From assembly GCF_000259505.1 (NCBI RefSeq), contig NZ_AJMM01000021.1, positions 1 to 54,579 of the forward strand: 54,579 bases of DNA. The letters are read 5' to 3'. A program made the translations under genes and the position numbers. The stretch is from Streptococcus sp. SK643 (GTDB lineage Bacteria; Bacillota; Bacilli; Lactobacillales; Streptococcaceae). A model generated the notes under the pieces. That model was not told the origin of the DNA. It searched no databases and worked only from the letters and a program-made list of their open reading frames with translations. How positions within the stretch are numbered: position 1 is the stretch's first letter; each line of letters begins with the position of its first letter. This document shows positions 18,601 through 26,226 of this stretch, piece after piece.

Positions 18601-20893
18601 AGCTGTAAAAGCTAAATACACTCCAACAGTAACTCCAGTTAAACCAACAGGAGAAGACGTAACATCAGAAGATGTACAAGGTGTACCTCAAACAGGAACA
18701 CCAGTATTTAAAGGTGGAGATAAAGAAGTTCCGATTGATGAAACAAAAGCTCCAAAACTAATCGATCCAGAAACAGGAAACCCAACTGATAAAGTTGTAG
18801 TAAAAGATGAAGGAACATATACTATTGACGAAGATGGTAACATAACTTTCACACCAGAACTGCAGTTTACAGGTCAAGCAACAGGAGTAACTGTTCAACG
18901 TCAAGATACGAACGGAACAACAGTTCAGGCGAAATATACACCTAAAGTTAAAGGTGTAACACCAACAGCAACACCAGCTAAATCTAAAGATATTCAAGGT
19001 AAACCACAAACAGGATTACCAGAATTCAAAGGTGGAACAGTAACGGTTAATGGTGTACCAAAAACTGTTGAGATTGATGAAACAAAAGCACCAAAACTGA
19101 TTGATCCAGAAACAGGAGGACCAACTGATGAACCAGTAGTAATTCCTGGAGAAGGAACATACACAATCGAAGATGGTAAAGTGAAATTCCAACCAGAACC
19201 ACAATTTACTGGAAAAGGAGAAGGTGTAGAAGTTCAACGTGTTGATAAGAATGGAACGCCAGTAACAGCTAAGTATACTCCAAAAGTAGTGCCAGTAACG
19301 CCAACTGGAGAAGATAAGACATCAGTAGGACCTAAAGGTCAACCACAAACAGGAACACCAGTGTTCGAAGGTGGTTCAGTGAAAATCAATGGAAAAGAAG
19401 AAACTGTTGAAATTAATAAGGATGTTCCAGCTAAACTAGTTGATCCTAAGACAGGTGATCCAGTTGATTCTGTAACAGTTGAAGGAGAAGGAACATACAC
19501 AATCGATAAAGATGGTAAAGTAACATTCACACCAGAACCAGAATTCCTAGGGACAGCTACAGGAGTAACTGTACAACGTGTAGATAAGAACGGAACAGAA
19601 GTAACGGCTAAATACACTCCAACAGTAACACCAGTAACAACAACTGTAGACAAAGCTACAGAAGGACCTAAGAATACTCCTCAATCTGAAACTCCAGAAT
19701 TTACAGGTGATGTTGATGTGAATGTACCACCAACATTTGCTGATGGATCTACAACAATGGTAGTACCGGGAGAAGGAACTTACACAATCGACGAAAAAGG
19801 TAAAGTAACATTTACTCCGGAAGAAGGGTATGTAGGTACTACAGAAGGTGTAACGGTAGTTAGAAAAGATAAGTTAGGTAATACGATTACTGCGACTTAC
19901 ACACCAACAGTTCGTCCAACTACAGATTATGTAGATGAAAATGGTAAACCAATTCCAGGATTCCCAGAAGAAGATGGCGTTCAAGCTAAACTAGATATTC
20001 CGGAATATGAATATGTCGAAACAATAGTAGACCAAGAAGGAAACACAAGACATATCTATAGACAAGTTTTAACGTTCTATAAAGATAAAGAAGGAAATGA
20101 AATTCCAAAAGTTCCAACTGAAAAAGGAGAAAAACCTAAGAAAGATTCAATCCCAGGCTATCGCTTCGTAGAAACTAAGAAATTACCAAATGGAGATACA
20201 GAGCACGTATACGAAAAAGTTACTACATTCCACAAAGACAAAGAAGGAAACGAAATCCCAGGCTATCCAGTAGAAAAAGGTGACCAACCTAAGAAAGATA
20301 TCCCAGGCTACAGATTCGTAGAAACAAAACCACTTCCAAATGGAGATGTCGAACATGTCTACGAAAAAGTTAACACATTCCACAAAGATAAAGAAGGAAA
20401 TGAAATTCCAGGCTATCCAGTAGAAAAAGGTGACCAACCTAAGAAAGACATTCCAGGGTATAGATTCGTAGAAACTAAGAAACTTCCAAATGGAGATATC
20501 GAACACGTATACGAAAAAGTTAACACATTCCACAAAGATAAAGAAGGAAATGAAATTCCAGGCTATCCAGTAGAAAAAGGTGACCAACCTAAGAAAGACA
20601 TTCCAGGATATAGATTCGTAGAAACGAAGAAACTTCCAAATGGAGATGTTGAACACGTATACGAAAAAGTAATGCCACCAGCTCCAATGCCGGTTGAACC
20701 AAGTAGACCAACTTCATCAGAGACACCAACTGTACAAGAAGTACCTGCTATGCCTGAGCAATCTAAATATGTTGAAGGTCAAAAAGAATTGCCAAATACA
20801 GGTACAGCAAATCATGCTAATCTAGCAGCACTTGGACTTCTCGGAGTCTTGAGTGGATTTGGACTTGTAGCTCGTAAGAAGAAAGATGACTAA
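12686..20893 (+). CDS. Giant LPXTG surface adhesin with CshA-type repeats
   Basis: A 2735-residue wall-anchored fibrillar adhesin. The chosen ATG (12686) follows GGAGG by 12 bases and opens a YSIRK-type signal (YGIRKYSFGAASVA, residues 16-29; cleavage near 44). Then come: a helical stalk (about 90-273); a beta-rich N-terminal region (about 275-990) with a WGAGGAYEY segment and Ig-like modules; a two-helix coiled coil (about 996-1134) placed between beta segments; eleven CshA-type repeats of about 100 residues (1192-2411), many with VQG-PQTG openings and EGTYTI..G.V.FTPEP centres; about four 50-residue repeats (2464-2662); a proline-rich wall region; and LPNTG (2702-2706) with a KKKDD tail. 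Codons ending in A are favoured far more than in neighbouring housekeeping genes, hinting at separate ancestry. Ligand unknown; adhesion to host or other bacteria is inferred from CshA of S. gordonii. Confidence 0.9.
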   Translation: MKGKQQEFRTEKFIRYGIRKYSFGAASVAIAAGLLFLGNGAVSAAEAQVTSGANLETTASPENKAGTSDQAVKPEVSEKETQAEETKKVNRDILEASISGLESKLSSAKYADANVIATANEVLGNAKEALGKIDANQAEVDRQAAKVSALTTVVNEANHTGFDKVVEARKEEAAKATESEDKSLSLVTKVLTQVSSEAEVTNRLAENELEKQEVKEENKAAISAAVAKNQAILSETKSFLADKSVTKEQVDAQLERLNESILAVYDELKKAGLDRDGRFAVALSANEGYTAASTELRKENGEFATATGKSYKVLDGNSNYKIYVRGYQSDNTDVAAANNGKAGTSGRTDIPLSKTEAQKVGREAELWKGKLRVTGKSNNNNTWGAGGAYEYLTTEIYGYTYEQGNHYVYITDAKKRFTLSPEAEAAGYKIKDIQLSNLVPGTGYNEKTDTVEGYVASNLQNGVYDMRYIVTVEKDGQSQQVTFRDLTAGWIGWQDSTAPLIKGTSTMVTIGDEVNHNIKYVDNDGVNKDTRANYARTDGTPFTAGSEAAPSSTAKTADFTAVDGSKVRAMANPQTVTAHTTLNGVYTGKDTPIKDVVPGLDYNPQSGTVHGTATEAGIFTVAAYAKDYNDSTNAKNVDWNMYGQEAHENITIAVAPKVTVSNVEAYATKVPVTVSNGANKAEITMPDGTVTKLVVKDGKWTVAEGTTNTAVKAGDQLGDASTTATSNFNLPVTSDSTQYVGVDSIVAKATTDKVRADLQREVVKVKDANNKEYTATFNSATGKYALANEDAYVLKDNGDGTTTLTERRVYTDAKADGSVDYIVYEFTRTWNTTSNAATLTEKVAEIRKNGEVTAVGDVTRTVTTLPKAQTTNAQGVTVTVTYDSATDKWTASDGSTVTAEKSNAGWKISTDSGFKGYVAYREASSTDVASIQNDKPAGTSTSYADTQGNSVDLLKSPKANVAFEDKIDDESDDAQSETIKTKLTVTSPSGAKKEFNLAEAEEKAYIQAQRTAAEKTKAAAEAVANARGANNELAKIQELVDRQDRIVEDAQKALDDLNLRTISPTARDLAEKKLNAAKEQQASLKTELDKAVAALPGVEAKVKSARDEALAAEKAVETARGALKTAAEKNLANPEIAAYTLGEYGSYKVTVRAVDSNGVVTTPTVGKTDSGEVTEDAVAETTYYIVVSKPEKSSGAEGQEQTDSMEKGFKTGLPNDAEVSDYKLVDPESGKKVSSVTTSEGTYEIDENTGKVNFTPAPGFIGTAKPLTVSANVTLTGDDGEPVVVESSTTYTPTVYGVKPSNDETKGKQGQTQESKSGKDRFSELNTGTNTPDGTNVDWSTAKYSLEGADEEGKVVVPGEGTYTIDETGKVTFTPEPSFKGKAQGVEVKVALTATDSEGNKVEVTSSGDYTPEVEKVEPTAEPKETSGKQGKPQTQDTTTMFKEGDESAPINKSTVKLVDPTGAEVTTMPALKDGKEVGTYTLDPETGVITFQPNKDFTGTPDPAKVTAADKNGTKVETTYTPTVTPVVPEGQDKTTTNLQGKPQQSKVVFTPGDDEFPIDDKVPATFEDGTTTKVVPGEGTYTVDPDGTVHFQPEKDFTGVAKGVTVKRVDTNGTPATAKYTPIVKPVVPEGFDNVTTGVQGQEQNGKPYFKPGNEAVPIDYDKPATLLDPETKQPVPSNELPAKDPEGNVIGKYTLDPTTGVVKFTPKDKSYVGSVQPVTVQRVDKNNTPATAEYTPVIVGVKPTAKPAESTDVQGATQKQPIIFKGGTADLEDPAGNPIKSDPVPINQGSVTLVGENGKPTDEVVVKDPKDPNKVIGKYTLVKEPGKDPVAVYTPEDKTYVGQVPPVTIQAADMNGTPVRTTYTPNIKPVKPTATPAETTDVQGKAQTGLPEFKGGKVTVNDEEKIVPIDETKAPKLIDPTTGQPTDKVVVEGEGTYTIEDGKVKFQPEPQFTGTATGVEVQREDTNGTAVKAKYTPTVTPVKPTGEDVTSEDVQGVPQTGTPVFKGGDKEVPIDETKAPKLIDPETGNPTDKVVVKDEGTYTIDEDGNITFTPELQFTGQATGVTVQRQDTNGTTVQAKYTPKVKGVTPTATPAKSKDIQGKPQTGLPEFKGGTVTVNGVPKTVEIDETKAPKLIDPETGGPTDEPVVIPGEGTYTIEDGKVKFQPEPQFTGKGEGVEVQRVDKNGTPVTAKYTPKVVPVTPTGEDKTSVGPKGQPQTGTPVFEGGSVKINGKEETVEINKDVPAKLVDPKTGDPVDSVTVEGEGTYTIDKDGKVTFTPEPEFLGTATGVTVQRVDKNGTEVTAKYTPTVTPVTTTVDKATEGPKNTPQSETPEFTGDVDVNVPPTFADGSTTMVVPGEGTYTIDEKGKVTFTPEEGYVGTTEGVTVVRKDKLGNTITATYTPTVRPTTDYVDENGKPIPGFPEEDGVQAKLDIPEYEYVETIVDQEGNTRHIYRQVLTFYKDKEGNEIPKVPTEKGEKPKKDSIPGYRFVETKKLPNGDTEHVYEKVTTFHKDKEGNEIPGYPVEKGDQPKKDIPGYRFVETKPLPNGDVEHVYEKVNTFHKDKEGNEIPGYPVEKGDQPKKDIPGYRFVETKKLPNGDIEHVYEKVNTFHKDKEGNEIPGYPVEKGDQPKKDIPGYRFVETKKLPNGDVEHVYEKVMPPAPMPVEPSRPTSSETPTVQEVPAMPEQSKYVEGQKELPNTGTANHANLAALGLLGVLSGFGLVARKKKDD
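15673..16085 (+). repeat. Segment encoding an inserted antiparallel coiled coil
   Basis: About 138 codons of Ala/Glu/Lys heptad-like sequence (AEEKAYIQAQ... to ...ALKTAAEK), with a break at RTISPTAR about halfway suggesting a helical hairpin. It is bracketed by beta-type segments TKLTVTSPSGAKKEF and YTLGEYGSYKVTVRAVD that look like two halves of one domain. Low complexity also creates a long but meaningless antisense open frame here. Confidence 0.6.
16263..19919 (+). repeat. Eleven CshA-type fibril repeats in the adhesin
   Basis: The repeats are about 95-130 codons each, typically opening near QG.PQ and closing near AKYTPTV.PV.PT. Copies 7-10 are closest to each other, sharing the PIDETKAPKLIDP type core, while copies 1-6 and 11 are more divergent, with insertions. 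Spacing is not uniform in length, so they arose by older duplications followed by drift. Confidence 0.8.
20075..20671 (+). repeat. Near-identical 150-bp tandem repeats near the adhesin anchor
   Basis: Unit starts are at 20075 (a divergent 153-bp copy with one extra Ser codon), 20228, 20378 and 20528; the last three are exactly 150 bp apart. Each encodes a 50-residue FHKDKEGNEIPGYP... module ending VEHVYEKV. Copies at 20378 and 20528 are nearly identical in DNA, so copy number probably varies between strains. A half copy precedes 20075. Confidence 0.9.
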
Positions 20894-20940
20894 TCTTTCT
20901 AAGCGCTGTTAATGTATAAGAATTGACAGATAATCCTTAA

Positions 20941-20973
20941 AACCGATGGAGCATACGCTTCATCGGTTTTTTG
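20941..20973 (+). terminator. Strong terminator after the adhesin
   Basis: A 12-bp stem, AACCGATGGAGC (20941-20952) with GCTTCATCGGTT (20957-20968), one G-T pair and a 4-base loop, followed by a T-run. Confidence 0.9.
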
Positions 20974-21063
20974 TCATTTTAATAAGACGGAGATTGACTA
21001 CTATGATGCTGAAAATCTCTTATGAAGTAATTGAGAATTATCTGTTCTTCTTTTAGAAAAAAT

Positions 21064-21073
21064 ATGGTATAAT
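21064..21073 (+). promoter_or_regulatory. Extended -10 promoter of apt
   Basis: TATGG followed by TATAAT (21068-21073) forms an extended -10 element 31 bp before the apt start. No clear -35 is present at 17 bp. Confidence 0.6.
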
Positions 21074-21104
21074 AGAGAGTAAAAACTTTGAAAGAAAGAA
21101 AAAT

Positions 21105-21617
21105 ATGAATTTAAAAGATTATATTGCAACGATTGAAAATTATCCAAAGGAAGGTATTACCTTCCGTGATATCAGTCCTTTGATGGCTGATGGTAATGCC
21201 TATAGCTACGCTGTTCGTGAAATCGTTCAGTATGCTACTGACAAGAAAATTGATATGATTGTAGGGCCAGAGGCTCGTGGATTTATCGTGGGTTGTCCAG
21301 TTGCCTTTGAGTTGGGAATTGGTTTTGCACCAGTTCGTAAACCAGGTAAATTACCACGCGAAGTCATTTCTGCTGACTACGAAAAAGAATACGGGGTTGA
21401 TACCTTGACTATGCATGCTGATGCCATCAAGCCAGGTCAACGTGTTCTTATTGTAGATGATCTCTTGGCAACAGGTGGAACTGTTAAGGCAACTATCGAG
21501 ATGATTGAAAAACTTGGTGGTGTTGTGGCAGGTTGTGCCTTTCTGGTGGAATTAGATGACTTAAAAGGCCGTGAAAAAATCGGTGACTACGATTACAAGG
21601 TTCTGATGCATTATTAA
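21105..21617 (+). CDS. apt: Adenine phosphoribosyltransferase
   Basis: A purine salvage enzyme making AMP from adenine and PRPP. The 170-residue length is standard. It carries the PRPP-binding motif [13 protein letters not shown], the GPEARGFI segment and the PVRKPGKLP loop typical of Apt. GAAAGAAAG is a modest ribosome site before the ATG. It has its own promoter and is followed by a short terminator, so it is probably monocistronic. It opens the run of genes whose order matches pneumococcus as I remember it. Confidence 0.97.
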   Translation: MNLKDYIATIENYPKEGITFRDISPLMADGNAYSYAVREIVQYATDKKIDMIVGPEARGFIVGCPVAFELGIGFAPVRKPGKLPREVISADYEKEYGVDTLTMHADAIKPGQRVLIVDDLLATGGTVKATIEMIEKLGGVVAGCAFLVELDDLKGREKIGDYDYKVLMHY

Positions 21618-21621
21618 AGAA

Positions 21622-21647
21622 AAACAGTCCCTAGGGCTGTTTTCTCT
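21622..21647 (+). terminator. Terminator after apt
   Basis: AAACAGTCC pairs with GGGCTGTTT around a tight CTA loop (21622-21642), followed by TCTCT. The tail is modest. Confidence 0.6.
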
Positions 21648-21695
21648 ACATTAGGATATAAAAATAGACTATAGCTAGTTAGAGAAAAACTATAA

Positions 21696-21724
21696 TTGAA
21701 AACTATATCTTCTTACAGTATAAT
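21696..21724 (+). promoter_or_regulatory. metA promoter
   Basis: The -35 TTGAAA (21696-21701) and -10 TATAAT (21719-21724) are 17 bp apart. The 70-base leader to the metA start shows no recognisable riboswitch or T-box. Confidence 0.75.
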
Positions 21725-21800
21725 AAAGGAAAGAAATGTTTAACATTGGATAGTTAAATACCTACCGCGATTCCCGAAAGACTACAGTTAGGAGAGAGTT

Positions 21801-22745
21801 ATGCCGATACGAATTGATAAAAAACTGCCAGCTGTTGAGATTTTAAGGACAGAAAATATCTTTGTCATGGATGACCAACGAGCGGCTCATCAAGATATTC
21901 GTCCTTTGAAGATTTTGATTTTGAATTTAATGCCCAAAAAAGTGGTTACAGAGACCCAGTTGTTACGGCATTTAGCAAATACTCCTTTGCAATTGGACAT
22001 AGACTTCCTCTATATGGAGAGTCACCGTTCCAAGACAACTCGTGCAGAGCATATGGAAACTTTTTATAAGACCTTTAGAGAAGTGAAGGATGACTATTTT
22101 GATGGGATGATCATTACTGGTGCCCCGGTTGAACATCTACCTTTTGAAGAAGTGGATTATTGGAAAGAGTTTAGTCAAGTGATTGAATGGTCTAAAACCC
22201 ATGTTTACTCTACTCTTCATATTTGTTGGGGTGCCCAAGCAGGTCTGTATCTTCGCTATGGAGTAGAAAAGTATCAAATGGATAGTAAGCTATCTGGGAT
22301 TTATCCGCAAGATACTTTGATAGAAGGACATCTCCTTTTTAGAGGTTTTGACGATAGTTATGTGGCTCCACATTCTAGAAATACAGAGATTTCTAAAGAA
22401 GAGATATTAAATAAGACCAATTTAGAAATTCTGTCGGAAGGCTCCCAAGTTGGTGTCTCCATCTTGGCTAGTCGGGATTTGCGTGAAATTTATAGTTTTG
22501 GACACTTAGAGTATGATCGCGATACCTTGGCAAAAGAGTATTTTCGTGATTGTGAGGCTGGATTAAATCCGCATATTCCAGAAAATTACTTTAAGAATGA
22601 TGATATTCATCAAACCCCTTGTCTCTGTTGGTCTTCATCTGCAGCTCTCTTTTTCAGTAACTGGGTTAACTATGCTGTCTATCAAGAAACACCCTTTGAT
22701 TGGAGAAGTATTCAAAATGATGCATCTGCATTTGGCTATTTATAA
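21801..22745 (+). CDS. metA: Homoserine O-acetyltransferase (MetA family)
   Basis: First committed enzyme of methionine synthesis from homoserine, 314 residues. The catalytic cysteine is C142 in HICWGAQAG. Although the family is named homoserine O-succinyltransferase, residue 111 is glutamate (TGAPVE111). In studied MetA proteins Glu111 selects acetyl-CoA and Gly111 selects succinyl-CoA, so acetyl transfer is the better prediction. AGGAGAGAG precedes the ATG. The dnaD-like gene follows after 8 bp. Confidence 0.93.
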   Translation: MPIRIDKKLPAVEILRTENIFVMDDQRAAHQDIRPLKILILNLMPKKVVTETQLLRHLANTPLQLDIDFLYMESHRSKTTRAEHMETFYKTFREVKDDYFDGMIITGAPVEHLPFEEVDYWKEFSQVIEWSKTHVYSTLHICWGAQAGLYLRYGVEKYQMDSKLSGIYPQDTLIEGHLLFRGFDDSYVAPHSRNTEISKEEILNKTNLEILSEGSQVGVSILASRDLREIYSFGHLEYDRDTLAKEYFRDCEAGLNPHIPENYFKNDDIHQTPCLCWSSSAALFFSNWVNYAVYQETPFDWRSIQNDASAFGYL

Positions 22746-22753
22746 GAGGAATT

Positions 22754-23431
22754 ATGACATACTTAGACGCTTTTAAATCAGGGAACTTGATTTTGCCGAG
22801 TGCCCTGCTCTTGCATTTTAAGGAACTCTTTCCTTCCAGTGATGATTTTCTGGTTTGGCAATTTTTCTATTTACAAAATACGTCCGCTATGGAAGAATTG
22901 TCTCCGAGTCAAATTGCTGAGACTATTGGAAAAGAATTGGCGGAAGTCAATCAAGCTATTTCCAATTTGACCGAGAAGGGTTTACTTCAGTATAGGACTA
23001 TTGAGTTAAATGGTGAAATAGAGCTTATTTTTGATGCGAGTCCGGCCTTAGAACGCCTGGATGAGTTACTAGATGTTGGTAAGTCGAAGGTTGAGCAGTT
23101 GACTCCTCAAAATCAACTAAAAGACTTAGTTGAAACCTTTGAGCAGGAACTGGGTCGCTTGTTGACCCCGTTTGAAATTGAAGATTTGACTAAAACTGTA
23201 AAAGAAGATGGAACAAATACTGATGTAGTTAAGGAAGCTCTTCGGGAAGCTATTTTAAATGGGAAAGCTAACTGGAAGTACATTCAGGCTATTTTACGGA
23301 ATTGGCGTCACGAGGGGATTAGAAGTGTGGCTCAAGTAGAAGCTAAACGGGCAGAAAGAGTAGCAAGTCAGCCACAACAAACACCAGTATCCGAAGATTT
23401 TCTAGATGCAATGAATCTCTGGAAGGATTAG
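22754..23431 (+). CDS. dnaD: DnaD-domain replication protein
   Basis: A 225-residue protein with a winged-helix N-terminal part (residues 1-100, SPSQIAETIGKELAEVNQAISNL) and a C-terminal DnaB/DnaD domain ending in the family YIQAILRNWRHEGI motif. DnaD helps start and restart replication by helping to load the helicase. AAGAGGAATT lies before the ATG, 8 bp after metA, so the two are cotranscribed. Paralogues exist in streptococci, so the exact role is less certain than the family. Confidence 0.85.
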   Translation: MTYLDAFKSGNLILPSALLLHFKELFPSSDDFLVWQFFYLQNTSAMEELSPSQIAETIGKELAEVNQAISNLTEKGLLQYRTIELNGEIELIFDASPALERLDELLDVGKSKVEQLTPQNQLKDLVETFEQELGRLLTPFEIEDLTKTVKEDGTNTDVVKEALREAILNGKANWKYIQAILRNWRHEGIRSVAQVEAKRAERVASQPQQTPVSEDFLDAMNLWKD

Positions 23432-23464
23432 GCTTTGAAACTAGTCTAGCTATCCGAGTAAGAT

Positions 23465-23493
23465 TTGCAAGCTGTGTTTAATTATGATAAAAT
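23465..23493 (+). promoter_or_regulatory. tpiA promoter
   Basis: The -35 TTGCAA (23465-23470), a 17-bp spacer with an extended TG, and -10 TAAAAT (23488-23493). A strong promoter fits a glycolytic gene. Confidence 0.75.
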
Positions 23494-23528
23494 AAGAAGA
23501 AAATAAATTTTAAAAAGAGGTATGTGAA

Positions 23529-24287
23529 ATGTCACGTAAACCATTTATCGCCGGTAACTGGAAAATGAACAAAAATCCAGAAGAAGCAAAAGCATTTGTC
23601 GAAGCTGTTGCATCAAAACTTCCTTCATCAGAACTTGTTGAAGCAGGTATCGCGGTCCCAGCTCTTGATTTGACAACAGTTCTTGCTGCTGCTAAAGGGT
23701 CTAACCTTAAAGTTGCTGCTCAAAACTGCTACTTTGAAAACGCAGGTGCCTTTACTGGTGAAACTAGCCCACAAGTTTTGAAAGAAATTGGTACTGACTA
23801 TGTAGTAATCGGCCATTCAGAACGTCGTGATTACTTCCATGAAACTGATGAAGACATTAACAAAAAAGCAAAAGCAATCTTTGCAAACGGTATGCTTCCA
23901 ATCATCTGTTGTGGGGAATCACTTGAAACTTACGAAGCTGGAAAAGCTGCTGAATTCGTAGGTGCTCAAGTATCTGCAGCATTGGCTGGATTGACTGCTG
24001 AACAAGTTGCTGCATCAGTTATCGCTTACGAGCCAATCTGGGCTATCGGTACTGGTAAATCAGCTTCACAAGATGACGCACAAAAAATGTGTAAAGTTGT
24101 TCGTGATGTTGTAGCTGCTGACTTCGGTCAAGAAGTTGCGGATAAAGTTCGTGTTCAATACGGTGGTTCTGTTAAACCTGAAAACGTTGCTGAATATATG
24201 GCTTGTCCAGACGTTGACGGTGCCCTTGTAGGTGGTGCATCACTTGAAGCAGAAAGCTTCTTGGCTTTGCTTGACTTTGTAAAATAA
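23529..24287 (+). CDS. tpiA: Triosephosphate isomerase
   Basis: A glycolytic enzyme interconverting dihydroxyacetone phosphate and glyceraldehyde-3-phosphate, 252 residues. Visible are GNWKMNK at the start with the active-site lysine, catalytic histidine in IGHSERR, catalytic glutamate in [11 protein letters not shown], and the phosphate loop YGGSVKPEN. Codon choice is strongly biased toward favoured codons, as expected for a highly expressed gene. AAGAGGTATGTGAA precedes the ATG. A terminator follows at 24306. Confidence 0.98.
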   Translation: MSRKPFIAGNWKMNKNPEEAKAFVEAVASKLPSSELVEAGIAVPALDLTTVLAAAKGSNLKVAAQNCYFENAGAFTGETSPQVLKEIGTDYVVIGHSERRDYFHETDEDINKKAKAIFANGMLPIICCGESLETYEAGKAAEFVGAQVSAALAGLTAEQVAASVIAYEPIWAIGTGKSASQDDAQKMCKVVRDVVAADFGQEVADKVRVQYGGSVKPENVAEYMACPDVDGALVGGASLEAESFLALLDFVK

Positions 24288-24305
24288 TTTGAAGCAAAAG
24301 CTAAG

Positions 24306-24338
24306 TGGAACGGCATTTAAATGCTTGTTCCATTTTTT
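24306..24338 (+). terminator. tpiA terminator
   Basis: TGGAACGGCATTT (24306-24318) pairs with AAATGCTTGTTCCA (24319-24332), with one small bulge, followed by TTTTTT. It ends just before the ribosome site of the next gene, so expression of that gene may depend on read-through. Confidence 0.8.
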
Positions 24339-24353
24339 ATAGGAGAATACAGA

Positions 24354-26207
24354 TTGAAATTGATAATTAGAAAGCTTGGTCTAGCAAGTGTCTTGTTATT
24401 AGGATTAGCAGTCAGTCAAGTATCTGCTAATGAAACTGAAACAACAACTTCTTCTTCGGAAGAAAACAGTATTCAGGCTTCTTTAAACAAGGTAGAAAAT
24501 CAAAATACGCAACCTTCAAAAAAAGATCAGGCGGATAACAAGACTGTAGATACAACAAAAAAGCAAGAAGCGAAAAAAGAAACACCTTCTACTAATCAGA
24601 AAACAGTAAGTAAAGAAAAAGCTGATGAGACTAATCAACGTAATCAGAAAGAAGAAATCAAACCAGCTCAGAAGCCTGCGCATTGGGAAGGTGATTACTA
24701 CATTAAAGCTGATGGTTCTATGGCCAAGAATGAATGGATATACGATAATACCTACAAAAGTTGGTTTTATCTAAAGTCCGATGGTCGCTATGCCCGAAAT
24801 GAATTACAGGGGAACTACTACCTTAAATCAGGCGGCTACATGGCCAAGAATGAATGGGTTTTTGATCAGACTCGTCAGGCTTGGTTTTATCTAAAATCTG
24901 ATGGTCGCTTTGCTCAAAATGAGTGGAAGGGGAGCTACTATCTTAAATCGAATGGATACATGGCCAAGAATGAATGGGTCTATGATCAAACATATAAGAG
25001 TTGGTTTTATCTAAAATCGGATGGTCGTTATGCTCAGAATGAATGGAAAGGGAACTACTACCTTAAATCAGGTGGTTATATGGCCAAGAATGAATTCATT
25101 TATGATGATGCCTATAAGAGTTCTTTCTATTTTAAGTCTGATGGTGCTTATGCGAATCAAGAATGGCAAAAAGTGGATGGCAAATGGTACTACTTTAAGA
25201 AGGGCGGATATTTAGTTAAGAATCAGTGGCAGGGCAATTATTACTTAAATGCTCAAGGCGTAATGATGCAAAATGAATGGTTATATGACTCAACTTACTC
25301 TTCTTATTTCTATTTGAAATCCGATGGCTCTTATGCAAATCAAGAATGGCAAAAAGTGAATGGTAAATGGTACTACTTCAAAAAATGGGGTTACATGGCT
25401 AAAAATGAGTGGCAAGGTAATTACTATTTGACAGGTAGTGGTGCCATGGCTACTGGTGAGTTAGTCATAGATGGTGTTCGCTATATTTTTGCAGATTCGG
25501 GAGAATTAAAAGAAAAGAAAGATTTGAACTCTGGCTGGGTTAACAAAAATGGTAAACGTTATTTTTATAATCGTAGAGAAGAGCAAGTCGGTACTGATCA
25601 AGCCAAAAAAGTAATTGATATCAGTGAACACAACGGCCATATCTCTGATTGGAAAAAAGTAATTAATGAAAATGGAGTAGATGGAGTTATTGTCCGTTTA
25701 GGCTATAGCGGTGCTGAAGACAGGCAATTGGCATACAACATCAAAGAGTTGAACAGATTAGGAATACCTTATGGTGTTTATCTCTATACCTACGCTGAAG
25801 ATGAGACAGATGCCGAAAATGACGCCAAACAAACTATTGCACTGTTGAAAAAATACAATATGAATTTGTCTTATCCTATCTATTATGACGTTGAAAACTG
25901 GGAGTACAATAATAAAACTAAAAAAGCTCCAACAGATACTAGAACCTGGGTTAAGATCATCAATAAGTATATGTCAAAAATGAGACAAGCGGGTTATCAA
26001 AATGTGAAAGTTTATAGTTACCGTAGTCTATTACAAACACGTTTAAATCATCCTGATATTCTAAGACATGTCAATTGGGTCGCAGCCTATACAGATGGAC
26101 TTGATTGGACAAATCCATATTATTCTGGAGCAAAAGGTTGGCAGTATACATCTACTGAATCTCTAAAAGGAATTCGAGGAAATGTGGATGTTAGCGTCTG
26201 GTATTAA
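24354..26207 (+). CDS. lytC: Choline-binding GH25 lysozyme, LytC-like
   Basis: A secreted muramidase that binds choline on teichoic acids and cuts the glycan backbone. I chose TTG at 24354 because AGGAGA stands 7 bases upstream and the signal peptide begins directly (LIIRKLGLASVLLLGLAVSQVSA); the ATG at 24321 lies inside the tpiA terminator. The protein has 617 residues. After a Lys/Glu/Thr-rich linker come about 15 choline-binding repeats (about residues 113-410), alternating forms such as WFYLKSDGRYAQNEW and NYYLKSGGYMAKNEW. The GH25 domain starts at D422 (DISEHNG) with catalytic D512 and E514 in YYDVENW. It is longer than the pneumococcal LytC I remember (about 500 residues). Position after tpiA matches pneumococcal lytC. 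Confidence 0.93.
   Translation: MKLIIRKLGLASVLLLGLAVSQVSANETETTTSSSEENSIQASLNKVENQNTQPSKKDQADNKTVDTTKKQEAKKETPSTNQKTVSKEKADETNQRNQKEEIKPAQKPAHWEGDYYIKADGSMAKNEWIYDNTYKSWFYLKSDGRYARNELQGNYYLKSGGYMAKNEWVFDQTRQAWFYLKSDGRFAQNEWKGSYYLKSNGYMAKNEWVYDQTYKSWFYLKSDGRYAQNEWKGNYYLKSGGYMAKNEFIYDDAYKSSFYFKSDGAYANQEWQKVDGKWYYFKKGGYLVKNQWQGNYYLNAQGVMMQNEWLYDSTYSSYFYLKSDGSYANQEWQKVNGKWYYFKKWGYMAKNEWQGNYYLTGSGAMATGELVIDGVRYIFADSGELKEKKDLNSGWVNKNGKRYFYNRREEQVGTDQAKKVIDISEHNGHISDWKKVINENGVDGVIVRLGYSGAEDRQLAYNIKELNRLGIPYGVYLYTYAEDETDAENDAKQTIALLKKYNMNLSYPIYYDVENWEYNNKTKKAPTDTRTWVKIINKYMSKMRQAGYQNVKVYSYRSLLQTRLNHPDILRHVNWVAAYTDGLDWTNPYYSGAKGWQYTSTESLKGIRGNVDVSVWY
24691..25590 (+). repeat. Tandem choline-binding repeats
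   Basis: About fifteen 20-residue modules are encoded as alternating pairs of roughly 120 bp. The pairs starting near 24700, 24820, 24940 and 25060 are very similar in DNA, including the shared ATGGCCAAGAATGAAT, which suggests recent expansion by recombination. Confidence 0.85.
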
Positions 26208-26226
26208 ACCCTAAATTGGAAGAAGT

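Noticed and set aside
15669..20656. Long antisense open frames within the giant adhesin gene, some over 150 codons
   Set aside because: They mirror the low-complexity repeats of the sense gene, give Leu- or Cys/Phe/Trp-rich nonsense proteins and lack ribosome sites.
20075..20671. Regular repeats resembling a CRISPR array
   Set aside because: The units are 150 bp, continuous, in frame and protein coding; there are no short repeat-spacer alternations or cas genes.
21725..21800. Possible T-box or SAM riboswitch before metA
   Set aside because: The leader is only about 70 bases and shows no T-box sequence, specifier stem or terminator.
24321..24353. ATG start of the lysozyme gene
   Set aside because: It lies in the right arm of the tpiA terminator with no ribosome site; the TTG at 24354 is better placed.
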